Assembly (NCBI GenBank): GCA_023420795.1
Contig: JAEZVM010000177.1
Coordinates: forward strand, 1 to 21,665
Source: Pseudomonadota bacterium
GTDB taxonomy: Bacteria; Pseudomonadota; Gammaproteobacteria; Burkholderiales; Burkholderiaceae_D
DNA length: 21,665 bases
Direction: 5' to 3'
A model generated the notes under the pieces. It saw only the letters and a program-made list of their open reading frames with translations. It ran no database searches and had not been told where the DNA came from. How positions within the stretch are numbered: the stretch's first letter is position 1; each line of letters opens with the position of its first letter. Of this stretch, positions 1 through 6,053 are shown piece after piece. A program made the position numbers and the translations under genes.

Positions 1-245
1 GCGCCCGGCGCTAGCACCTTCTCCTTGCGCAGTTCGATGCTCTCGAACTCCTCGGCGCCCGGCCCTTCGTTCTTCAGTATCAGGCGGAACTTGGTGTTGG
101 CTGGCACCTCGATGGTTTCCGGCACGAAGCGGCCGGCGCGCATTAGCAGCGTAAAAGTAGGCAGGTCATCGGCATGAACCGGCGCAGTGGCCAATGCGGC
201 CACTGCAACCAGAATGCCCATCAATAAACGTGCAACGATGGACAT
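1..245 (-). CDS. Cupredoxin-like periplasmic protein of a ferrous-iron uptake operon, partial (FtrB/FetP-like)
   Basis: Only the first 81 codons are in the window; the gene runs off the left edge. The translation starts MSIVARLLMGILVAVAALAT, a typical signal peptide ending near a VHA-D junction. A cupredoxin-type opening follows: FVPETIEVPANTKFRLILKN, then GPGAEEFES and a KVLAPGA stretch. This pattern matches the small cupredoxin partner (FtrB in Bordetella FtrABCD) that works with a P19-like protein, an FTR1 permease and a polyferredoxin. The likely role is periplasmic handling or oxidation of Fe2+ before import. The start codon follows the porin-like gene stop by 8 bases, with a GAGG ribosome site in the gap, so the two are co-transcribed. 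The metal-ligand end of the domain is outside the window, so metal binding cannot be judged. An FTR1 permease gene would be expected next, beyond the edge. Confidence 0.8.
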   Translation of the reverse strand, partial: MSIVARLLMGILVAVAALATAPVHADDLPTFTLLMRAGRFVPETIEVPANTKFRLILKNEGPGAEEFESIELRKEKVLAPG

Positions 246-253
246 GGAACGCC

Positions 254-1726
254 TCAATAGGTGAGTTGAGCCCGCAGGCCGAGTATCTTCAGCGCGCTTG
301 CCGCATTGTCGCCACCCGGATTACCGATGTACTGCAAGCTCGGCGACAGCTCGAATTGCGGGCTGATGCGATAGCGGTAATACAGCTCGGCGACCTGCTC
401 GGCGCTGGCTGCTGCCTCGGCGTCGCGGTAGTCGCGGCTGCTCTTGAGCCAGCCGGCGGCCAGGCCGATGCTGTCGCCGCCGCGGCTCCAGTAAGAGCCG
501 TTGAATTCGGCGCCGAGCGTCAGCGCGCGATCGAACTTCACGTTGCCGCTTACCTGATGGCCGTAGCGGCCGAACAGTGTCACGCCGTCGCCCACGCGCT
601 GGTCGGCGGAGATGCCCCAGCCGGTATGCCGCTCGGTCGTGCTCTCATCGAAGTGCAGGGCTTGGGGATTGCGCCACGCATAGATGCGATAGTTGCCGGC
701 CAGGCCGCCGAACAGACGCTGCTCGGTTTCTGCCTGCAGCATGACCATCGGCTGTGCCAGCGTGCGCTGGTAGTTTGCCCCGCGCTCGCCGGCGCCGAAT
801 ACGCCGAGCGACACGCGCCAGTTCTGCGGCTTGCTGGTCATGTTGTAGTACGACAGGCGGAAGCCGGGCGTGAAGCCATTGGCATCGACACCGATATCAC
901 CGCCGGCATCCAGCAGCGGATTGTGCACGAAGGCGGCGTTCATGAACTGGCGCGTTTCGTCGCCGGCTGCGGCGTTCTGGTCGAAGAATACGAACGGATC
1001 CATCTTGCCGAAAGTGACCTCCAGCATTTCCTTCGAACGGGGTGCGAAGCCGCCGAACGGCAGCGGGATGTCGGCCTGGTACCAGGCCTGCGCCAGCACG
1101 GCGACCGAGTCGTCGGGAGCGACGCTGCCGACCTGGAAGGCGGTTGCGTTCGGCACCGAATAGGTGGACAAGCCATTCAGGCCTTCACCTTGTCCGAGGC
1201 GGAACTGCGCGAACACCCTGTGCTGGATATCGCCGACCGGTTCCAGTGGCAGGCTGACATAGGCGTCACCGCGATAGTTGAGCTGGCTGCCGCTCTCGGA
1301 GCTTCTCTGTGCGACTGTGGACAGGCTGAGGCCCGCGCTGATTCCGTCGAGCGCCTCCATCTTGCGTGCGGCGGCAAGCATGCCTTGGGCTTGCGATTCG
1401 ACTGCCTTCAGGCGCGTCGCCAGCTCCGGTTCACGTTCGCTGATGTTGTCGCTTTCCAGACTGCGCGCGAGGGTTTCCTGCTGTTTTTCCAGTGCCTGCA
1501 CACGTTGTTCGACATTGCCGCCAGCCGCCGTTTGGGCTTGCGTGCGGTTTGTTCGCAGTTCGCGTTCCAGTTCCGCGTTGCGCTGTTCCAGTCGCTCGAC
1601 GCGCTGGTTCAGCTTTTCCAGCAGCTTGACCAGTTCCGCTTGCGAAGGTGCGGCGGCGGCGCTGCCTGCGGCGCAGAGCAGGGCAGCGGCGAGCGCCAGC
1701 GGTTTCATTGGGATAAGACGGCGCAT
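254..1726 (-). CDS. Outer-membrane porin-like protein with N-terminal coiled coil, in the iron-uptake operon
   Basis: A 490-residue protein. A signal peptide (hydrophobic core PLALAAALLCAAGSAAAA) is followed by a coiled-coil region at about residues 28-120, rich in Leu, Glu, Gln and Arg heptads (KLLEKLNQRVERLEQRNAEL). The rest looks like a beta-barrel: alternating polar/aromatic strands, Gly/Asn/Asp turns and a C-terminal Tyr, as in proteins inserted by the BAM machinery. The barrel part recalls OprB-type carbohydrate porins (for example the FFDQN and FNGSYW stretches), but family membership is a tentative call. The ATG lies 3 bases after the P19-like gene stop, so translation is probably coupled. 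A second ATG six codons later is possible. Standard ftrABCD operons have no porin here. Its position between the P19 and cupredoxin genes suggests it admits iron or a small chelate through the outer membrane; this is inference. Confidence 0.75.
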   Translation of the reverse strand: MRRLIPMKPLALAAALLCAAGSAAAAPSQAELVKLLEKLNQRVERLEQRNAELERELRTNRTQAQTAAGGNVEQRVQALEKQQETLARSLESDNISEREPELATRLKAVESQAQGMLAAARKMEALDGISAGLSLSTVAQRSSESGSQLNYRGDAYVSLPLEPVGDIQHRVFAQFRLGQGEGLNGLSTYSVPNATAFQVGSVAPDDSVAVLAQAWYQADIPLPFGGFAPRSKEMLEVTFGKMDPFVFFDQNAAAGDETRQFMNAAFVHNPLLDAGGDIGVDANGFTPGFRLSYYNMTSKPQNWRVSLGVFGAGERGANYQRTLAQPMVMLQAETEQRLFGGLAGNYRIYAWRNPQALHFDESTTERHTGWGISADQRVGDGVTLFGRYGHQVSGNVKFDRALTLGAEFNGSYWSRGGDSIGLAAGWLKSSRDYRDAEAAASAEQVAELYYRYRISPQFELSPSLQYIGNPGGDNAASALKILGLRAQLTY

Positions 1727-1729
1727 TGC

Positions 1730-2290
1730 TTAGTACCCGCCCTTCTTGCCGATGCCGGCATAGGTGAAGTCATATTCCACCTCGAACGGCTTGAACCAGG
1801 GGCGCACGCCGGTCAGGCGGTCGGTATGGCGGCCGAAATGCGCATGCTGGTTGTCGGACGGCGGCAGGATCGTGTACTTGACGCGGTATTTGCCTGGGCC
1901 GAACAGCTTGATGTTGTCACCGTAGTGCGGTCCGTCGTTGGCGACCATCGGCATGAATTCGCCGCTGAGCTTTTGCGTCGTGCCGACCTTGGTCACTTCA
2001 TACTTCACGATCAGGTAGGGAATCCACGTGCCTTCCTCGAAGCCGTTCGGATTGCCGGAGAGCGCCTTGATGTCAGCTTCGATATGAATGTCGCTCTCTT
2101 CCGCTTTTTTCATCATGCCGTCTGGCTCCATCACGACAGGCTGCAGATAGACGGCTGCGATTTCCATGCCGAACCGCTGTTGCGGCGAGCCGATTGGATA
2201 TTCGACGGCAAAGGCATTGAAGGCCGAGGCAGCAAACAGAGCTGCAACAAGGTGCTTGGCGGGCTTGCTGAAGAAGGGGGAAGACGACAT
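1730..2290 (-). CDS. ftrA: P19/FtrA-like periplasmic high-affinity iron-binding protein
   Basis: A 186-residue secreted protein of the P19/Tpd family (Campylobacter P19, Bordetella FtrA, E. coli FetM-associated FetP relatives), which binds iron and copper in the periplasm and works with FTR1-type permeases. The signal peptide ends near residue 28 (AFNAFA-VEYPIG). Family hallmarks are visible: FGMEIAAVYLQPVVM at 40-54, ESDIHIEADI with His69, EFMPMVANDGPHYGDN with Met113, Met115 and His122, and the HAHFGRHTD cluster with His149, His151 and His155. These Met and His residues are the expected metal ligands. The ATG has an AAGGAA ribosome site. It is the first gene of the operon and lies downstream of a Fur-box-like palindrome, so iron repression is expected. 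The symbol is given by homology to Bordetella; other groups use different names. Confidence 0.85.
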   Translation of the reverse strand: MSSSPFFSKPAKHLVAALFAASAFNAFAVEYPIGSPQQRFGMEIAAVYLQPVVMEPDGMMKKAEESDIHIEADIKALSGNPNGFEEGTWIPYLIVKYEVTKVGTTQKLSGEFMPMVANDGPHYGDNIKLFGPGKYRVKYTILPPSDNQHAHFGRHTDRLTGVRPWFKPFEVEYDFTYAGIGKKGGY

Positions 2291-2575
2291 GAAGTTCCTT
2301 TTCTTTTAGTTACTGTGAGAAAAATGATGCATAAAAAATATATATTTATAAATGATAACAGTTCTTATTATCATTTAAAAGATGCTTCACAGAATTTTTA
2401 TAGGAAGCTGCGGCGCTTGCTCGGGTTCAGCGGGCCGCTAACGGACGAGAAACGGAGAAAACCTTCGCTTTTGCGAGAGGCGGCGGGTTTCGAAGGGAGG
2501 GAGAGCGCATGGTTGTGCTCCCCCGAGAGGCGCGCCCGAACGGACGAACCGATCGGGCGTGATGGGAGAAGGGAA
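2291..2575. other. Intergenic control region between the lipoprotein gene and the iron operon
   Basis: This 285-base gap has two parts. Bases 2300-2400 are AT-rich and hold the Fur-like palindrome and presumably the promoter of the iron operon. Bases 2400-2575 are GC-rich and hold small inverted repeats, for example CCTTCG...CGAAGG around 2461-2496, and GAGCGCA-TGGT-TGTGCTC around 2502-2519. None is followed by a T-run on either strand, so no intrinsic terminator for the upstream lipoprotein gene can be named. I see no convincing small gene. Confidence 0.5.
2349..2377 (-). promoter_or_regulatory. Fur-box-like operator upstream of the iron-uptake operon
   Basis: A perfect 10-base inverted repeat (TAAATGATAA at 2349-2358 and TTATCATTTA at 2368-2377) is separated by 9 bases. 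Its 19-base core at 2354-2372 (GATAACAGTTCTTATTATC) matches the classical Fur consensus GATAATGATAATCATTATC at 13 of 19 positions, with both outer hexamers nearly intact. It sits about 65 bases before the P19-like start codon in the most AT-rich patch of the window (about 2320-2400), where the promoter should be. TATAAA-like and TATATT-like hexamers occur there on the minus strand, but no unique -35/-10 pair can be chosen. The position and the iron-related genes support Fur repression in iron-replete cells. Confidence 0.72.
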
Positions 2576-3679
2576 TTACGGAAGCAGTGGGCGCTTTGAA
2601 GCCTTTTTGGCCTTTATTTCCTTGATCGTCTTTTCCATCGCTGCAACGCGATAGTCGGTTGCCGGATGGAGTGCGACATAGCCATTTAGCGCCGAGGCGG
2701 GATACTGGCTTGCCAGCCGCTTCCAGAAAGAAGGCGCATTGTCGATCGAGTAACCGGCGCGTGCCAGCATGTAGAGTGACAGCTTGTCGGCCATCGCGTC
2801 GAGAGTCTGGGGCATCGGTTTCACGCCGGCCATGCCGACCATCGTGCTCATGTCCGGATGCATGCGGGTCAGGTTGTCGATGATGCCGCCGATGGTGGCG
2901 CTCATGCGCTGCCGTGCGGGATGAGCGAGCGCGTTGTGCGCCATTTCCTTGGCCATCACATAGGCCAGTTCTTCATCCGAGCGTGCGAAATTCATCATGC
3001 CGCGCGTGATCAGCACACGATGGCCGTCGGCATAGGCGGTGACATTGTCGGTATTGCCGAGTTCGATGCCGAACGCGCACGCAAAGGTGAGCGGAACTTC
3101 GACGGAAACATTGGCTCCGTTGCGGATGACGGTCATTGTGACGCTGGTACGGCCGCTCATCAGCGGCGCCAGTATGGCGGCCGCCTGGCGCTCGGCGTTT
3201 TCTCCATCCGGCAGATCCTTGCCCTCGACCGCAGCGAGGATGTCGCCGCGCCGGATGCCGGCACGTGCGGCGCCGCTGCCCGGCAATACGCCCATGACCT
3301 GCAGCCGGTCGTTCAGCCCGAGCGATTTTTCGGCTGCGTTGATGAAGTCGGCCGAGTAGGAATATTTGTTCTTCGCAGTGAAGCCGAGCAGGTTGCGCGC
3401 ATTGTTCTTGCACAGCTCCGTGTTCTTCACGAGCAGCGGTGCGGCAACGCGATAGAGCCGGTCCTGCTGTGTTACCAGTTCCTGCAGCGCCTGCTGTTCT
3501 GCTGTGCTGACCGGCGCGCCAGCCTGCCGGGGTTCGGTCGCGGTTGTGCCCGGCACGGAAGGCGAAGGGGGAAGAGTGCTTGTTGCGCAGGCTGTCAGAA
3601 GCAATGCGGCGGGCAGCATCATCAGCCCTTTGCGGTTTGCGGACGGCCGATGTATCAGAGAGGCGAATATGCCTGGCAT
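2576..3679 (-). CDS. PDZ-containing M48-family-like lipoprotein, probably without peptidase activity
   Basis: A 367-371 residue predicted lipoprotein. The hydrophobic segment LMMLPAALLLTAC gives a lipobox with Cys35 (numbering from an upstream ATG at 3691). A PDZ-like domain at about 125-200 contains GVLPGSGAARAGIRRGDILA. The C-terminal part resembles M48 peptidases: DEELAYVMAKEMAHNALAH, then ADKLSLYMLARAGYSIDNAPSFWKRL and a closing LHPATDYRVAAMEK. The usual HExxH zinc motif here reads KEMAH, since codon 248 is AAG (Lys). The downstream Glu expected in an E-A-D motif appears to be Met300. Two zinc ligands therefore seem lost, and the protein may be a non-catalytic chaperone or scaffold. I chose the ATG at 3679 because GGAG lies 6 bases before it; the one at 3691 has a poor site. 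It follows dut by 17 bases and is probably co-transcribed. Confidence 0.8.
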   Translation of the reverse strand: MPGIFASLIHRPSANRKGLMMLPAALLLTACATSTLPPSPSVPGTTATEPRQAGAPVSTAEQQALQELVTQQDRLYRVAAPLLVKNTELCKNNARNLLGFTAKNKYSYSADFINAAEKSLGLNDRLQVMGVLPGSGAARAGIRRGDILAAVEGKDLPDGENAERQAAAILAPLMSGRTSVTMTVIRNGANVSVEVPLTFACAFGIELGNTDNVTAYADGHRVLITRGMMNFARSDEELAYVMAKEMAHNALAHPARQRMSATIGGIIDNLTRMHPDMSTMVGMAGVKPMPQTLDAMADKLSLYMLARAGYSIDNAPSFWKRLASQYPASALNGYVALHPATDYRVAAMEKTIKEIKAKKASKRPLLP

Positions 3680-3696
3680 CAGTTTCTCCATTCCAG

Positions 3697-4146
3697 TCAG
3701 TGTTTGCCGGTGCTGCCGAAGCCGCCGGCACCACGTTCGCTGCTGTCGAAATCCTCGACGATGTTGAAGCCGACCTGCATGACAGGGACGATCACCAGCT
3801 GCGCGAGGCGCTCCATCGGGTTCAGCGTGAATTCATGCTGGCCACGGTTCCAGGTCGATACCATCAGCTGGCCCTGATAATCGGAGTCGATCAGCCCGAC
3901 CAGGTTGCCGAGGACAATCCCGTGCTTGTGGCCCATGCCGCTGCGCGGCAGGATCATCGCCGCATAGGCCGGATCGGCGATGTGGATCGCGAGTCCGGTC
4001 GGAATCAGATGTGTTTCGCCCGGCTTGATGACCAGCGGTGCATCGATGCAGGCGCGCAGATCGAGGCCGGCGCTGCCCGTCGTCGCATACGCGGGCAGCT
4101 GTTCTTTCATGCGGGAGTCGAGGATTTTTACGGCGATGGATTTCAT
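3697..4146 (-). CDS. dut: Deoxyuridine 5'-triphosphate nucleotidohydrolase (dUTPase)
   Basis: Cytosolic trimeric dUTPase, which splits dUTP to dUMP and pyrophosphate, keeping uracil out of DNA and feeding dTMP synthesis. All five family motifs are present in order: AGLDLRAC, PRSGMGHKHGI, GNLVGLIDSDYQGQ, ERLAQLVIVPV and the C-terminal P-loop-like RGAGGFGSTG. The 149 residues from MKSIAVKIL match the usual bacterial length. This ATG was chosen by similarity to family N-termini. An ATG two codons upstream and a TTG three codons upstream are in frame, and none has a strong ribosome site. It is downstream of coaBC by 66 bases; a dut-coaBC neighbourhood is common in proteobacteria. Confidence 0.96.
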   Translation of the reverse strand: MKSIAVKILDSRMKEQLPAYATTGSAGLDLRACIDAPLVIKPGETHLIPTGLAIHIADPAYAAMILPRSGMGHKHGIVLGNLVGLIDSDYQGQLMVSTWNRGQHEFTLNPMERLAQLVIVPVMQVGFNIVEDFDSSERGAGGFGSTGKH

Positions 4147-4212
4147 TGGCATCAAGAATAAAGTCAGACACCTGCCAAGCAGGGCGGTGATTACATAAAG
4201 ATACAGATCGGC

Positions 4213-5403
4213 TCAGAGCCGGCCTGCTATCTCGGCGATGAGCTGGCGCGCGAGATCCTGTTTGCAGGCCCGCGGCAGGCGCTTGTTGCCCTTGTCATCG
4301 AACAGCACCAGCTCGTTTTCATCCTTGCCGAAGGTTTGATGGCCGATGTTCCCGACCAGCAGCGGAACGCCTTTTCTCTGGCGCTTTTCTTCGCCGTAGC
4401 GCAGCAGGTTTTCCGACTCGGCCGCAAAGCCGACGCAATAGGGCCGGTTCGGCAGCGCAGCCACCTGCGCGAGGATGTCCGGGTTGAGCTCGAACTGCAG
4501 TTGCGGAATGTCGCCCGCATCGTTCTTCTTCAGCTTCTGTTCGCTCGCATTCGCCACGCGCCAGTCGGCGACCGCGGCCACCGCGATGAATATGTCGTGT
4601 CCACTTGCATGCGACATCACTACATCGCTCATCTGCTGCGCCGTCTGCACGTTGATGCGGTGTACGCCATACGGCGTCGCCAGCGCAGTCGGGCCGGATA
4701 CCAGTGTGACCTCGGCGCCGGTTTCGCGTGCGGCGCGCGCAATTGCATAGCCCATCTTGCCGGAAGAGAGATTGGTGATGCCGCGCACCGGATCGATCGG
4801 CTCGAAGGTAGGGCCGGCAGTGATCAGCACGCGTTTTCCCGCAAGTACCTTGCGCTGGAACGAGGCGATCACTTCCTCCAGCAACTGCTCCGGTTCCAGC
4901 ATGCGACCCATGCCGGTTTCGCCGCAGGCCTGTTCACCCGCGTCCGGTCCGAGAATGCCGATGCCATCGGCGCGGATCGTCGACGCGTTGCGCTGCGTCG
5001 CCGGGTTCTGCCACATTTCCACATTCATTGCTGGCGCAATCATCAGCGGCACGGTCATCGGCCGCGCGACGCACAATGTGGACAGCAGATCGTCGCAGGC
5101 GCCGTGCGCCAGCTTCGACATGAAATCGGCGGAACAGGGCGCGATCACGATCGCATCCGCATCGCGCGTCAGGTCGATGTGCGGCATGTTGTTGGCGATG
5201 CGCGCGTCCCACTGGTCGGCATAGACCGGCATGCCGGACAGCGCCTGCATCGTGACCGGTGTGATGAACTGCGTCGCCGCATTGCTCATCACCACCTGCA
5301 CCGATGCGCCAGCTTTCGTTAGGCTGCGAGTGAATTCCGCAACCTTGTAGCAGGCGATGCCCCCGGTCATGCCGAGAACGATTTTTTTACCGGCGAGTTC
5401 CAT
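4213..5403 (-). CDS. coaBC: Bifunctional phosphopantothenoylcysteine decarboxylase / phosphopantothenate-cysteine ligase
   Basis: A 396-residue CoaBC (Dfp) protein performing two consecutive steps of coenzyme A synthesis: ligation of cysteine to 4'-phosphopantothenate, then FMN-dependent decarboxylation to 4'-phosphopantetheine. The N-terminal CoaC part (1 to about 185) shows GMTGGIACYK, the catalytic His75 in NNMPHIDL, the PAMNVEMW motif with Asn127, and the substrate-lid Cys160 in GEQACGETGMGRM. The CoaB part starts at KRVLITAGPTFEPIDPVRGI, with NLSSGKMGYA and the Lys-rich KLKKNDAG. Length and domain order are normal. A strong ribosome site (GGGAGGAAAG) precedes the ATG. lspA ends 26 bases upstream, so the two are likely co-transcribed. 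Confidence 0.97.
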   Translation of the reverse strand: MELAGKKIVLGMTGGIACYKVAEFTRSLTKAGASVQVVMSNAATQFITPVTMQALSGMPVYADQWDARIANNMPHIDLTRDADAIVIAPCSADFMSKLAHGACDDLLSTLCVARPMTVPLMIAPAMNVEMWQNPATQRNASTIRADGIGILGPDAGEQACGETGMGRMLEPEQLLEEVIASFQRKVLAGKRVLITAGPTFEPIDPVRGITNLSSGKMGYAIARAARETGAEVTLVSGPTALATPYGVHRINVQTAQQMSDVVMSHASGHDIFIAVAAVADWRVANASEQKLKKNDAGDIPQLQFELNPDILAQVAALPNRPYCVGFAAESENLLRYGEEKRQRKGVPLLVGNIGHQTFGKDENELVLFDDKGNKRLPRACKQDLARQLIAEIAGRL

Positions 5404-5429
5404 CTTTCCTCCCGAAAGAATGCCCAGAG

Positions 5430-5939
5430 CTATTTTCCTACGCGCCGCAATTCATCGATGATGAACAGGCCGGCGCCGCCGACGATCGCCATGTCGGCGA
5501 CATTGAATGCCGGCCAGTGCCATTTGCCGACATAGAAATCCAGGAAATCGATGACATGGCCGTACAGCACGCGGTCGATCAGGTTGCCGATCGCGCCGCC
5601 GAGGATCAGCGCCAGCGCCCAGCAGAACAGTCTCTGGCCGGCATGGCGCTTCAACAGATAGATGATGAAGATCACCGCGGCAATTGCGATGCCGGTAAAG
5701 AAGTAGCGCTGCCAGCCGGACTGCGACGCAAGGAAACTGAAAGCCGCGCCCTTGTTGTATGCAAGCACGAGGTTGAAGAAGGAGGTGACTGGAAGCGATT
5801 CGCCGTAGGTGAACAGCTTGGTGATCGTCACTTTGGTGATCTGGTCGATCAGGACAATGATGGCGGCAATGCCCAGCCACGGCATCAGGCTGGTTCGTGG
5901 GCTGGCAGACAGACTTTTGAAACTCTTTTGTTTGGCCAT
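5430..5939 (-). CDS. lspA: Lipoprotein signal peptidase (signal peptidase II)
   Basis: A 169-residue inner-membrane aspartic protease that cleaves the signal peptide of prolipoproteins after the lipobox Cys is diacylglyceryl-modified. Four hydrophobic segments are visible (about 21-36, 60-75, 80-97, 105-120 with a last one at 148-162). Both catalytic aspartates are present: Asp122 in GGAIGNLIDR and Asp149 in FNVADMAI. The NLVLAYNKGAAFSFL motif is also typical. The N-terminus is slightly extended and basic. The ATG has no strong ribosome site. A perfect 10-base-pair hairpin lies 17 bases upstream of the start. The gene follows ileS, as in many proteobacteria where ileS-lspA form an operon. The predicted M48-like lipoprotein encoded further down the same cluster would be one substrate. 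Confidence 0.97.
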   Translation of the reverse strand: MAKQKSFKSLSASPRTSLMPWLGIAAIIVLIDQITKVTITKLFTYGESLPVTSFFNLVLAYNKGAAFSFLASQSGWQRYFFTGIAIAAVIFIIYLLKRHAGQRLFCWALALILGGAIGNLIDRVLYGHVIDFLDFYVGKWHWPAFNVADMAIVGGAGLFIIDELRRVGK

Positions 5940-5956
5940 AGTGACAGTGTTTATGG

Positions 5957-5981
5957 GGCGCTTCCCGCAAGGGGAAGCGCC
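5957..5981 (-). repeat. Perfect 10-bp inverted repeat in the ileS-lspA gap
   Basis: GGCGCTTCCC at 5957-5966 and GGGAAGCGCC at 5972-5981 form a perfect GC-rich stem with a 5-base loop. It lies within the 114-base spacer between ileS and lspA. Neither strand has a T-run after it, so it is not a standard intrinsic terminator. It could act as an mRNA-stabilising or processing hairpin ahead of lspA; that is inference. Confidence 0.6.
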
Positions 5982-6053
5982 GGATGGACAGTAGTGGCAC
6001 TTAGTAGCACTAACTACAAGAGGCCGGCGTCCTCATGACGAGGGCAACAGGGA

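Noticed and set aside
194..2599. An 801-codon open frame on the plus strand, antisense to the iron operon
   Set aside because: Its translation shows no domain, is rich in Arg, Ala and Gln low-complexity sequence, and lies opposite two clear secreted proteins. Long antisense frames are common in GC-rich DNA.
4170..4186. CCTGC-CAA-GCAGG hairpin between coaBC and dut as a terminator
   Set aside because: The stem is 5 base pairs with a 3-base loop and no continuous T-run; the genes are co-oriented and closely spaced.
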